In this document: positions 19,794-27,760 of the stretch, in pieces | Numbering within the stretch: position 1 is the stretch's first letter | How the letters are laid out: every line of letters starts with the position of its first letter | Source of the DNA: Nocardioides sp. | GTDB taxonomy: Bacteria > Actinomycetota > Actinomycetes > Propionibacteriales > Nocardioidaceae | Length of the DNA: 35,256 nt | Reading direction: 5' to 3' | Assembly (NCBI GenBank): GCA_025936915.1 | Contig: JAICSK010000007.1 | Coordinates: 1 to 35,256, forward strand | Position numbers and translations under genes: made by a program | The notes under the pieces: generated by a model | What the model saw: only the letters and a program-made list of their open reading frames with translations | Database searches by the model: none | What the model was told of the DNA's origin: nothing

Positions 19794-20155
19794 ACACTCA
19801 TCCGCTGGCGACGTCGGTCGCCACCGCGGTCGCCGACCGGGCGCTCGACCGCCTCAGCGACCACCTCACCGACGAGATCCGGCTCCGGGCTCTCCTGCCC
19901 GGCGGATCGATCGAGGAGAACGGCCGCGAGGCCGTCCTGGCCCGGTTCGACGACTGGTTCGGCAGCCACGACACCGTGGTGCTCAGCGATGTCGCGGGTG
20001 ACGACATCGGCGACCGGGTGCTGGTGCACTACAAGCTGACCATCGACCCCGACGGCGACAGCAGGGTGCTCAGCCAGACCGTCGTCTGCTCGGTGTACGA
20101 CGGCCTGATCGGCCGCATGGACCTGGTCTGCTCCGGCTACCGGACCCCGTCATGA
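19790..20155 (+). CDS. Small SnoaL/NTF2-like protein
   Basis: A 121-residue single-domain protein that looks like the NTF2-like cone fold: an N-terminal helical part (LDRLSDHLTDEIRLRALLPG), EENGREAVLARFDDWFG, then alternating strands (VLVHYKLTIDPDG, VCSVYDGLIGRMDLVC). Members act as polyketide cyclases, isomerases, dehydratases or ligand-binding accessory proteins; no specific catalytic residue can be assigned here. The GTG start (19790-19792) overlaps the flavoprotein stop (GTGA) and has GGAGG 6 nt upstream. Its stop overlaps the P450 ATG by 4 nt. The ORF track shows it only as the tail of a spurious longer frame. Confidence 0.8.
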   Translation: MNTHPLATSVATAVADRALDRLSDHLTDEIRLRALLPGGSIEENGREAVLARFDDWFGSHDTVVLSDVAGDDIGDRVLVHYKLTIDPDGDSRVLSQTVVCSVYDGLIGRMDLVCSGYRTPS

Positions 20156-21414
20156 GCACCCCGGCAGAGACCGCCCGGGACGCGGCTCTCGATCAGTGGG
20201 GCGACCACGACCCCGACCGACCCTTCCCCCTCTACGACAGGGTCCTCGGGTCGGGGCCCGTCCACGACGTCACCCTGTCCGACGGGCACCGGGCCGTCCT
20301 CGTCCTCGGGTACACCGCGACGCGCGAGGCCCTGACCCATCCGGACCTGTCCAAGGACATGCTCGCCGCCCTGGCCGACGGCGACTCGGTCGTCGCCGAG
20401 GGTCTCCCTGGCCCGGCGTTCGCCCGGCACATGCTCAGCGTCGACCCGCCGGACCACACTCGGCTCCGCAAGCTCGCGGCCGGGGCCTTCCGCCGAGCCC
20501 GGATGGAGGCGCTGGAGCCGCGGATCCGAGAGCTGGCCGACGAGCTGCTCGGCGAGCTCGCCTGCGCCGAGGGGCCCGTCGACCTGGTCGTCGGGTTCGC
20601 CCGTCCGTTCCCGTTCGCGGTGCTCGGCGAGCTGCTCGGCATCGACCGCGACGACCAACAGCGTCTCTCGGTCTGGTTCACCGCCCTGCTCGCGCCCTAC
20701 TCCGCTGCCGAGCCGCCGCCCGAGGCGGTGGCAGCCTCGGACGCCATCGTCGGTCACCTCAACGACCTCGTCGACGACCGTTGGACGTCGCCGTCCGAGG
20801 ACCTCGTCGGCGACCTCGTGCGGGCCTGCCGGGGCGACCTCCTGACCCGTCAGGAGCTTCTCTCGACACTGTTCCAGCTGATCGTCGCCGGACACGACAC
20901 CACGACCAGCCTGATCGGCAACGGGGTCGCGCTGCTGCTGCAGGACGTCGCCCAGCTGGACGCTCTGGTGGCCGACCCTGCGCTGGTGCCCAGAGCCGTC
21001 GAGGAGATGCTCCGCGTCGATCCACCCGCCCACCACGCGACCTTCCGGTACGCCATCCGCGACACCACGATCGCCGGGGTGACGGTCCCGTCCGGCGTTC
21101 AGGTCCTGGTGAACCTCGCCGCCGCCGGGCGAGACCCCGAACGCACCGACGACCCCGAGGTCTTCGACGTACGACGCGTCGGTGCCGCGCACGTGGCCTT
21201 CGGCCACGGGGTCCACCACTGTCTCGGAGCACCCCTTGCCCGGCTGGAGGCGCAGATCGCCTTCACCGAGCTGGTCCGGCGGTTCCCGCGGATGCGGCTC
21301 GCCGTACCACCGGAGGACCTCCACTGGGACCACGGCGACGGGCTCGTCCTGAGGGGGCTGTCGTCCCTGCCGGTCTTGCTGGGCCCGTCTCCCGAGGACG
21401 ACAATTCCCCATGA
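20152..21414 (+). CDS. Cytochrome P450
   Basis: A 420-residue soluble bacterial P450. All signatures are present: I-helix AGHDTTTS (about 246-253, oxygen activation), K-helix ExxR in EEMLR (about 285-288), and the heme loop FGHGVHHCLGAPLARLE with the thiolate Cys at about 357. RKLAAGAFRRARM is the usual C-helix region. It needs external ferredoxin and reductase partners, which are not in this operon. The substrate cannot be read from sequence, but position between an FAD monooxygenase and a glycosyltransferase suggests hydroxylation of a small hydrophobic molecule. The ATG overlaps the SnoaL-like stop (ATGA); its stop overlaps the glycosyltransferase start by 4 nt. Confidence 0.97.
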   Translation: MSTPAETARDAALDQWGDHDPDRPFPLYDRVLGSGPVHDVTLSDGHRAVLVLGYTATREALTHPDLSKDMLAALADGDSVVAEGLPGPAFARHMLSVDPPDHTRLRKLAAGAFRRARMEALEPRIRELADELLGELACAEGPVDLVVGFARPFPFAVLGELLGIDRDDQQRLSVWFTALLAPYSAAEPPPEAVAASDAIVGHLNDLVDDRWTSPSEDLVGDLVRACRGDLLTRQELLSTLFQLIVAGHDTTTSLIGNGVALLLQDVAQLDALVADPALVPRAVEEMLRVDPPAHHATFRYAIRDTTIAGVTVPSGVQVLVNLAAAGRDPERTDDPEVFDVRRVGAAHVAFGHGVHHCLGAPLARLEAQIAFTELVRRFPRMRLAVPPEDLHWDHGDGLVLRGLSSLPVLLGPSPEDDNSP

Positions 21415-22649
21415 CCAGCCGGACCTGGGTGCGAGCCCGGAGCCGCCCGCGGCGGGCGCTCTACCTCTCCTCGCCGATCGGGCTCGGCCATGCCCGTCGC
21501 GACCTCGCGATCGCGCAACATCTCGAGAGACTGCACCCCGACCTGCAGATCGACTGGCTCACCCAGCACCCGGTGACCCGGGTCCTGGAGGACGCCGGCG
21601 AGCACGTGCACCCGGCCTCCGCCTGGCTGGCCAACGAGTCGGCCCACATCGAGCAGGAGTCGGGCGAGCACGACCTCCACGTGTTCGGTGCGCTCCGGGA
21701 GATGGACGAGATCCTGGTCAACAACTTCATGGTGTTCAACGACGTGGTCGAGGAGACGCCCTACGACCTGGTGATCGGCGACGAGGCCTGGGACGTGGAC
21801 TACTTCCTGCACGAGAACCCCGAGCTCAAGCGGTTCTCGTTCGCCTGGATGACCGACTTCGTGGGCTTCCTGCCGATGCCCGACCTCGGCGAGCGCGAGG
21901 CGTTCCTCACCGCCGACTACAACGCCGAGATGCTCGAGCAACGTGCTCGGTTCAAGCGCATCCGCGACCGACAGGTCTTCGTCGGCAACCCCGACGACGT
22001 CGTGGACGAGTCGTTCGGACCGGGCCTGCCCGACATCCGCGAGTGGACCCTTGACCACTACGAGTTCTGCGGGTACGTCACCGGCTTCGAGCCGCCCTCC
22101 GAGGACGAGGTGGTCCGGTCGCGGCACGAGCTCGGGTACGGCGCCGACGACGTCCTGTGCGTGGTGTCGGTGGGCGGGTCGGGTGTCGGCGTGCCGTTGC
22201 TGCGTCGCGTCCTCGACGCCGTTCCGCTCGCGCGGGAGCGGATCCCCGAGCTGCGCTTCCTCGTGGTGACCGGTCCGCGGATCGACCCCCAGGCCCTGCT
22301 CCCCGTCGACGGCGTCGAGGTGCGGGGGTTCGTGCCCGACCTCCACCTGCGGCTGGCGGCCGCCGACGTGGCCGTCGTCCAGGGCGGCCTGACCACGACG
22401 ATGGAGCTGACCGCCGCGCGGGTCCCGTTCGTCTACGTGCCGCTGCAGCACCACTTCGAGCAGAACTTCCATGTGCGCCACCGCCTCGAGCGCTACCGCG
22501 CCGGACAGTGCGCGTCGTACGCCGAGGTCAGCGACCCGGAGTGGCTGGCCGACGCCTTGGTGAAGCTGGTCGGCACGGACGTGTCCTTCCGGCCGGTCGA
22601 GAGCGGCGGTGCCGAACGCGCGGCCGCGATGCTGGCGGAGCTCCTCTGA
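21411..22649 (+). CDS. GT-B fold glycosyltransferase (MurG/UGT-like)
   Basis: A 412-residue glycosyltransferase. The N-terminal Rossmann half opens with LYLSSPIGLGHARRDLAIA, the Gly-rich/His loop of GT28 and GT1 enzymes. The C-terminal half holds VVSVGGSGVGVPLLRR, LVVTGPRID and the nucleotide-sugar site VVQGGLTTTMELTAARVPFV followed by PLQHHFEQN, resembling the GT28 C-terminal domain. No signal or membrane segment is seen. The acceptor is unknown; the partners suggest a hydroxylated small molecule rather than cell-wall lipid, but lipid acceptors cannot be excluded. ATG 21411 overlaps the P450 stop (ATGA), and its stop shares one base with the next ATG (TGATG). Confidence 0.9.
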   Translation: MTSRTWVRARSRPRRALYLSSPIGLGHARRDLAIAQHLERLHPDLQIDWLTQHPVTRVLEDAGEHVHPASAWLANESAHIEQESGEHDLHVFGALREMDEILVNNFMVFNDVVEETPYDLVIGDEAWDVDYFLHENPELKRFSFAWMTDFVGFLPMPDLGEREAFLTADYNAEMLEQRARFKRIRDRQVFVGNPDDVVDESFGPGLPDIREWTLDHYEFCGYVTGFEPPSEDEVVRSRHELGYGADDVLCVVSVGGSGVGVPLLRRVLDAVPLARERIPELRFLVVTGPRIDPQALLPVDGVEVRGFVPDLHLRLAAADVAVVQGGLTTTMELTAARVPFVYVPLQHHFEQNFHVRHRLERYRAGQCASYAEVSDPEWLADALVKLVGTDVSFRPVESGGAERAAAMLAELL

Positions 22650-23527
22650 TGCGCGCGCTCGCGCCCGTCAACGAGGGCGTCCTCGACCGTCACGGGTTCG
22701 GGGTCGGGTACGCCGTGTACGGCGACGGGCCGGTCACCGTGTGCCTGGTGATGCCCGACACGATCGTGCACGCCCGGGCCTGGAAGGCGCAGGTGCCGTT
22801 CCTTGCCCGGCACTTCCGGGTGGTCACCGTCGACCCCCGGGGCAACGGCCGTTCGGACCGTCCCACGACTCCGGAGCAGTTCGCCCCGACCGAGCTCGAG
22901 GCAGACGTGTGGGCGGTCCTGGACCGCGTCGAAGCCACCCGCGCGGTGCTGGGCGGGCTGTGCAGCGGCGCCGCCCTGGCCACGATCATGGCCGCCGAGC
23001 GGCCCGAGCGGGTGATGGGAGTCGTGGCCATCAACCCGGGCATGGCCCTGAGTCCACCGCTGCCGCACAAGCTGCAGTACGACTTCGAGGCCGAGCTGGA
23101 CACCGACCAGGGCTGGGCGACGATGAACCGCCACCACTGGCTACGTGACTGGTCGGGGTTCGCCGAGTTCTTCTTCGGGGAGATGTTCCCGGAACCGCAC
23201 TCCACCAAGCAGGTCGAGGACACCGTGGCCTGGGCGACGGAGACGACACCGGAGGTCATGCTGCTCGACCGCCAGAGCGAAGCCGACCCGAGGTTCGGCG
23301 AGGGAGCCGAGGAGATGTGCCGCCGCGTCCGCTGCCCGGTGCTCGTCATCAGCGGCTCGCTGGACATGTGCCAGAGCCCCGACCGGGGCCGGCGGGTGGC
23401 GGAGCTGACCGGCGGCGACTTCGTGCTGATGGAGGGAAGCGGACATCTCCCCAACGCCCGAGACCCGGTGCGGGTCAACCTGCTGATCCGTGACTTCGTC
23501 CTCCGGGTGTCGGCAGACCGGGTGTGA
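22649..23527 (+). CDS. Alpha/beta hydrolase with a probable Cys nucleophile
   Basis: The fold is clear over 292 residues: VVTVDPRGNGRSDRP after strand 4, a nucleophile elbow, acid in ISGSLDMCQSPDRG and base His in EGSGHLPNARDP. The elbow reads VLGGLCSGAALAT. Aligned with the usual VLVGHSMGG, the nucleophile position is Cys105, not Ser; Ser106 follows it. Cys nucleophiles occur in dienelactone hydrolases and a few transferases, so this enzyme may act on activated esters or lactones or transfer acyl groups. The ATG (22649-22651) shares its A with the glycosyltransferase stop; the track's longer ORF is out of frame upstream. It is the last gene of the operon, followed by a hairpin. Confidence 0.88.
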   Translation: MRALAPVNEGVLDRHGFGVGYAVYGDGPVTVCLVMPDTIVHARAWKAQVPFLARHFRVVTVDPRGNGRSDRPTTPEQFAPTELEADVWAVLDRVEATRAVLGGLCSGAALATIMAAERPERVMGVVAINPGMALSPPLPHKLQYDFEAELDTDQGWATMNRHHWLRDWSGFAEFFFGEMFPEPHSTKQVEDTVAWATETTPEVMLLDRQSEADPRFGEGAEEMCRRVRCPVLVISGSLDMCQSPDRGRRVAELTGGDFVLMEGSGHLPNARDPVRVNLLIRDFVLRVSADRV

Positions 23528-23580
23528 CGAGCCGCTCCGTCACGACCGGAGGTCGCCGGCCATTGAGCACCATCGGCTCG
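23528..23580. terminator. Candidate bidirectional terminator between convergent genes
   Basis: Immediately after the hydrolase stop, CGAGCCG (23528-23534) pairs with CGGCTCG (23574-23580), enclosing a second hairpin CTCCG-tcacgac-CGGAG (23535-23551). It lies between the plus-strand operon and the minus-strand PLD gene, which ends at 23595. No U-tract is present. Confidence 0.42.
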
Positions 23581-23594
23581 GTGTCGCCCTGGAC

Positions 23595-25172
23595 TCAGTA
23601 GCGACTGCCTCCGGCGATGGGTCCCGGCCTGCCGTCGGGATCGTGAACGATGTCGAGCGGCACCTTGGCCCAGGTCCGGGTGAAGCGGGAGAGCCGCGGA
23701 AGCGGGATCGGCCGGAGGCGTCCCGGCGGCCGCTCCCCCACCCGTCCGGTGCGGTGCCACCGCTCGAGGTCGTCGGCGGAGGCGGCGTAGGCGTCGTACA
23801 TGCCGGCCGGGTCGAGGCAGTCGGACATCGTCTCGTGCAGGCCCCGGTCCGCGACCTCCCCGAGCCGGTCGAGGTGCTCGGCGGCCAGGGTCAGGCGCAG
23901 GTCTCGGGCGTAGTCCTCGTCGAGGACGACAGCGCTGAGCTCGGAGTCGTGGGTCCACGACCTGCGGTTGAAGTTGTCCGATCCGGTGCTCGCCCAGACG
24001 TCGTCGATCACGCACACCTTCGCGTGCACGTAGACGGGCGTGCCGGCGTGGTTCTCCAACCCGTACGCCGCGACCCGGCCGGGCGCGGCACGCATCAGCC
24101 GCACGAGGGCCCGTTCGCGGCCGAGGTACTGCGGCACCCGGTTCAGGCCGGCGATGTCGGGCACCAGCGGGATCACGACCATCACCCGCAGCTCCGGACG
24201 CGAGAGCAGCGCCGACTCGAACGGCTCGGCCACGCCATGGCCCCAGAAGTACTGGTCCTCGACGTAGATGATCCGCTCCGCCCGGCCGATCGCCTTGGAG
24301 TAGCCGCGGGCGACACTCCGCTCCCCACCCCGGGCGAACGGGTAGTCGCGGCCGTGCCGCAGGTCGGGATAGGTCCGCAGGAGCTGGACCGTGTGCGGGC
24401 CGGCCTCAGGGGGAGGCGGCCACTGGTCGGGCAGGCCGTCGGGTGAGGTGTCGTCGTGCCGCAACAGGTCGGCCGCCTTGCGGATGGGGCTGCGGGCCAA
24501 GGGGGTCGGGTCCTCCCAGCGCTCCCGGAACACGGTCTCGACGTCGTAGACCGCCGGACCGTGTATCTCGACCTGGACGTCGTGCCAGGGCGGGTGGTCG
24601 CCGTACTCCTCGGTGAGGGTCTGAGGCTGCGGGTCTCCCCCATGGTCGGCGTCGTCCCGGCGGTTGTGGGCGAGGTCCATCCCGCCGACGAAGGCGACGT
24701 CGCGAGTCGGGTCGTCGCGGTAGCGGATCACCACGAACTTCTGGTGGTGGGAGCCGCCGCTGCGCACCCGCATGTCCAGCAGCACCTCGGCTCCGCGGTG
24801 CTGGAGCTGCTCGCCCAGGTGCCGGTTCTCCGTGGCGAAGAAGCCGGTCTGGTCCAGGTGGGACCGCCAGACGAGGCCGCGCACGTGGACCCCGCGCTCG
24901 TCGGCCCGCCCGAGCACCTCGACGACCTCGCTCCCCGGTTCGCCGGTGAGGCGCTCGTCGGCGTCGCCCTGCCAGTCGGTGAAGGACACCTGGTCGCCCG
25001 GACCGGCAGCCTCGACGGCGTCGTACAGCGCCCGGAAGTAGGAGCTGCCGTGGATCAGCGGCCGCACCAGGTTGCCGCTGGACCACGCCCGGTCACCGCC
25101 GTGCCGGTCGTCGAGGACGGTGGACGGGTTCCCGCGTTCGGCCCGGGTCAGCAGCCACTCGGAGGGATCCAC
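23595..25172 (-). CDS. Phospholipase D-family (HKD) protein
   Basis: A 525-residue protein with two PLD domains. The second HKD motif is complete: YVHAKVCVIDD (His383, Lys385, Asp390), followed by GSDNFNRRS. The first is SHHQKFVVIRYRDD (His143, Lys145), where the Asp of HxKxxxxD is Arg; FVGGMDLAHNRRDDADHGG follows. From memory, several actinobacterial relatives also show this change. IIYVEDQYFWGHGVAEP is typical of phospholipase D or cardiolipin synthase-like enzymes. No signal peptide is seen. It begins with a GTG (25170-25172) that has AGGAGG only 1 nt before it, which is too close, so the exact start is uncertain; an in-frame TGA upstream excludes a much longer form. It lies 33 nt downstream of the MFS gene and is probably co-transcribed. 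Confidence 0.9.
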   Translation of the reverse strand: MDPSEWLLTRAERGNPSTVLDDRHGGDRAWSSGNLVRPLIHGSSYFRALYDAVEAAGPGDQVSFTDWQGDADERLTGEPGSEVVEVLGRADERGVHVRGLVWRSHLDQTGFFATENRHLGEQLQHRGAEVLLDMRVRSGGSHHQKFVVIRYRDDPTRDVAFVGGMDLAHNRRDDADHGGDPQPQTLTEEYGDHPPWHDVQVEIHGPAVYDVETVFRERWEDPTPLARSPIRKAADLLRHDDTSPDGLPDQWPPPPEAGPHTVQLLRTYPDLRHGRDYPFARGGERSVARGYSKAIGRAERIIYVEDQYFWGHGVAEPFESALLSRPELRVMVVIPLVPDIAGLNRVPQYLGRERALVRLMRAAPGRVAAYGLENHAGTPVYVHAKVCVIDDVWASTGSDNFNRRSWTHDSELSAVVLDEDYARDLRLTLAAEHLDRLGEVADRGLHETMSDCLDPAGMYDAYAASADDLERWHRTGRVGERPPGRLRPIPLPRLSRFTRTWAKVPLDIVHDPDGRPGPIAGGSRY

Positions 25173-25205
25173 CCCTCCTGCGTGCCCTTCGGGCGGCTCA
25201 GGTAT

Positions 25206-26474
25206 TCACGGCGTGGCGGGGCTCTGCGCCCCGGACACGACGTACGGCGCTCCCGAGCGCTCGAGGAACCGTTCGGCCGCGCGCGCGGCGGGGTGGGAGA
25301 CGGCCGCGGCGAGCACCCCGATCACCGCGATCACCGCCCAGCCGGGCTCGCCCCACTGCAGGGCCAGGAAGGTGAACAGACCGGGGAAGACGATCGGCTG
25401 GGCCTGGTAGCCGAGCCCCCAGACGCCCTGGTAGTCGCCGAGGCGTCGATGGTCGGACAGCTCGGACTGGAAGCCCCAGTCGGCGGCCGACTGCCACAGC
25501 TCGGCGCCGGTGATCGTGACGTGCCCGACCCAGATCAGCACGATCGACACCCAGCCGACGGTCTCATGGGTCACCCCGATGACCAGGCAGGACAGGATGA
25601 ACGCCCAGCCGGAGAGGCGCACCGCCCGCAGTGCGCCGTTCACGGTCTCGCAGCCACGCGAGGCGCGCACCTGCAGCAACACCGCCATCACGGTGTTGGT
25701 GCCGAACAGCCAGGCCAGCAGCGTATGGGGGGCATCGGTGCGCTCCACCAACCAGAGCGGGACCACGACGTTGAGGAGCACCTGGTTGGAGTTCAGGACG
25801 CCGTTGCAGATCGACAGCGTGACGAAGCCGAGGTTGCGCCACGCGGCCGGTGCCGGGGCTGCGTTCTCCTCGTCGTGGTCGGCGGACGGCTCGGCCCGGT
25901 CGATCCGCGGAAGGCGCGAGACCATCACGGCGTTGAGCACCAGCAGGCAGCCGGTCAGCACCGGCACCGCCATGATCGCCGATCGGGTGCCGATCGCCAG
26001 CGCGATGCCGCCGGCGAGAGCGCCGAGGGTGTAGCCGACGTTGCGGGCCGACCGCATGTAGGCGAGCGCCCGCACCCGGACCTCGCGCGGGAAGACCGCG
26101 ATCCGGTAGACGTTGCGGCCGGTGTTGCCCGCGGTACTGATCGCGGACAGCAGCGAGAGCAGGGCGACGAAGGTGACCATGCTGCGCGCCATCGGCCAGG
26201 CGAAGTACAGCAGAGCCTCGAGGAGCGCCGCCACCGCCCAGAGCGGCTTCGCTCCGACGTGGTCGGACAGCCGGCCGAGTGGCAGGGAGAGCACCAGCGT
26301 CACGACGCCCGCGATCGACATGCCCAGGCCGACCTGGGAGCCGGTCAGGCCGACGATCTGGGTGAAGAAGACGGCGGTGCCGGTGAGGAACGACCCGGTC
26401 GCGAAGGCCGACAGCACGCACTGCAGGGCGAGATCGCGCTCGAGCCTCGTAGGCGGGAGGATGCGAGAGATCAC
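25206..26474 (-). CDS. MFS transporter
   Basis: A 422-residue polytopic membrane protein of the major facilitator superfamily, with about 12 predicted hydrophobic segments. Motif A, between segments 2 and 3, is LGRLSDHVGAKPLW, and the preceding GLTGSQVGLGMSIAG is typical. A cytoplasmic acidic loop (RAEPSADHDEENAAPAPA) marks the middle. The cargo cannot be deduced; drug or metabolite efflux is the usual guess. I place the start at GTG 26472-26474 (V-I-S-R-I-L-P-P), because the hydrophobic core begins shortly after and the upstream part of the track ORF is unlike protein. No clear ribosome-binding site is near, so the start is tentative. PLD follows 33 nt downstream. Confidence 0.88.
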   Translation of the reverse strand: MISRILPPTRLERDLALQCVLSAFATGSFLTGTAVFFTQIVGLTGSQVGLGMSIAGVVTLVLSLPLGRLSDHVGAKPLWAVAALLEALLYFAWPMARSMVTFVALLSLLSAISTAGNTGRNVYRIAVFPREVRVRALAYMRSARNVGYTLGALAGGIALAIGTRSAIMAVPVLTGCLLVLNAVMVSRLPRIDRAEPSADHDEENAAPAPAAWRNLGFVTLSICNGVLNSNQVLLNVVVPLWLVERTDAPHTLLAWLFGTNTVMAVLLQVRASRGCETVNGALRAVRLSGWAFILSCLVIGVTHETVGWVSIVLIWVGHVTITGAELWQSAADWGFQSELSDHRRLGDYQGVWGLGYQAQPIVFPGLFTFLALQWGEPGWAVIAVIGVLAAAVSHPAARAAERFLERSGAPYVVSGAQSPATP

Positions 26475-26871
26475 CGAGACATCACGGCGGTCATCCTGGC
26501 AAGCCCGGATGGTCGTGATCCAGTTGTTATCCCGGGTCGAGCGTGGGGCCCGGTGGTGGAGCGAGGCTCCGGCCCCCAGGAGACAACCCACAGAACCCGG
26601 CAACAACCCCTCCGGAAACGGGTGGAGGTGTTCTCCCGCGGAGTTGACGGCCGAGGGTCTCGCCAGGTGTGTCCCACGTCAGGACGGTCCGGTGACCTGT
26701 CATGCCGATGTGCCCGGTGGTTGCCGACCTCCTTCGCCACCTCCGTGGCCCGCCGCCGACGGTGTTCACGAACCTGGCGCACACCCTCGCAGGACGCGCC
26801 CGCTCCTCATGCAGAGGAGACGGGCGGCCCCGCGTCGTCGGCTGCTGGAGCGCCTCCGTGGACGCGCTGGA
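26475..26871. other. Intergenic region, 397 nt
   Basis: No gene is supported here; the short track ORFs overlap on several frames and lack ribosome-binding sites. It holds the hairpin at 26798-26825 and a possible -10 for the MFS gene, GATAAC on the minus strand (26526-26531), with no matching -35. Nothing else was seen. Confidence 0.6.
26798..26825 (-). terminator. Terminator-like hairpin after the secreted-protein gene
   Basis: GCCCG-CTCCTC, loop ATGCA, GAGGAG-A-CGGGC forms an 11-bp stem with a single bulged base. It starts 46 nt past the TAG of the secreted-protein gene, on its transcription side, and precedes the MFS gene. No U-tract follows. Confidence 0.55.
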
Positions 26872-27387
26872 CTAGCCGCAGCCGAGACTGAACTTGTCGA
26901 AGTTGACCGTCACGGTCCCGTTGGCGTTCATGACGAACACGGTGGTTTCGTGGGCGATGATCGCCGAGCCGTCGGAACCGGCCGCGTGGATGGTCAGGGT
27001 GAACTCGGTGTTCTGGTTCCTCTCGTTCATGTTGAAGTTGCCCCACACGGTGGCGTGGCCACTGTAGGTCACCCCGGTCCCATCATCCGTCCCCGAGATC
27101 GCGCCGGTCTCGGTGAAGGTGGCCCACACCTCGTCGCTGGCTGTGAAGAAGGTGACGTGGTTGACGAGATTGCCGGTGAACTGGATGCCGTTGCCGCCGT
27201 TGAAGGTGTCCCCGGTGCAGGGGTTGGTGGCCTGCGGCTCGTAGAAGACGCCATGCACGTTCTGGGTCGAGGTGACCGTCTGGCCGTGGGGGCTGGCCGC
27301 GTTGGCCGGGCCGATGGCCAGCGACGCTCCCGCGAATCCCATCGCGGCCAGCAGGCAGAGCCGCCGCGCCAGTCTTGCAGTTCTCAT
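26872..27387 (-). CDS. Small secreted protein of unknown function
   Basis: I do not recognise a family. The 171-residue product has a classic signal peptide: basic N-terminus (MRTARLARRL), hydrophobic core, and an A-N-A site with cleavage after about residue 30. The mature part is rich in Thr, Asn and Gly with short alternating strands (VTFFTASDEVWATFTETG, TLTIHAAGSDG, TTVFVMNANGTVTVNF), suggesting a beta-sandwich or barrel. Its two Cys, in NPCTGDTF and the C-terminal LGCG, could form a disulfide. The ATG (27385-27387) is preceded by a run of G (GGGGGGAT) as ribosome-binding site. It stands alone between its own candidate promoter and terminator. Confidence 0.85.
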   Translation of the reverse strand: MRTARLARRLCLLAAMGFAGASLAIGPANAASPHGQTVTSTQNVHGVFYEPQATNPCTGDTFNGGNGIQFTGNLVNHVTFFTASDEVWATFTETGAISGTDDGTGVTYSGHATVWGNFNMNERNQNTEFTLTIHAAGSDGSAIIAHETTVFVMNANGTVTVNFDKFSLGCG

Positions 27388-27760
27388 TCGTATCCCCCCT
27401 GAGTCCGCGGGTCAGGACTCGGCCGTCGCCGCAGTTGTTGTTGGTGTGATGAGCAGCCACGGAGGCGGCGTTCGCGTCGCCACCACGCGGACTGTAAGCC
27501 CGGCGCGGACGTTTTGGAAATGGATCGTTCGGGCCATTCCCGGGACGGCTTGGGTCCAAGGCCGCACATCCCCGAAGCCCACTTCTCACACGATGCTTTC
27601 GACAGTCGAGCTCGGATGGCGCTGATCCCTGGGTCTGTCCAGCATGGACGGGCGTTCTGACGTCCGACGGTGCGACGGTGCTGCTGATCGCCGTGCCGTG
27701 AGTTCATCCAGGGACGGGACCAGGAGTCGAGGCACCCGGGGGACCTCAGCCAGGTCGGAG
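27388..27760. other. Intergenic region, 373 nt
   Basis: Lies between pyrC (3' end at 27761) and the secreted-protein gene, both on the minus strand. It contains the promoter candidate at 27491-27519 and, 5 nt past the pyrC stop, a small GACCT-cagcc-AGGTC hairpin (27742-27756) that is weak as a terminator. No coding region is supported. Confidence 0.6.
27491..27519 (-). promoter_or_regulatory. Candidate promoter of the secreted-protein gene
   Basis: On the minus strand TTCCAA (27514-27519) is followed after 17 nt by TACAGT (27491-27496). The leader would be about 100 nt to the ATG at 27387. The -35 match is partial. Confidence 0.35.

Noticed and set aside
20196-22649. 817-codon frame spanning the P450 and glycosyltransferase
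   Set aside because: Its first part is an Arg/Pro-rich out-of-frame shadow of the P450. Only the last 412 codons, from 21411, are real.
27742-27756. Hairpin GACCT-cagcc-AGGTC as the pyrC terminator
   Set aside because: Only 5 bp and no U-tract; noted in the intergenic entry but not called.
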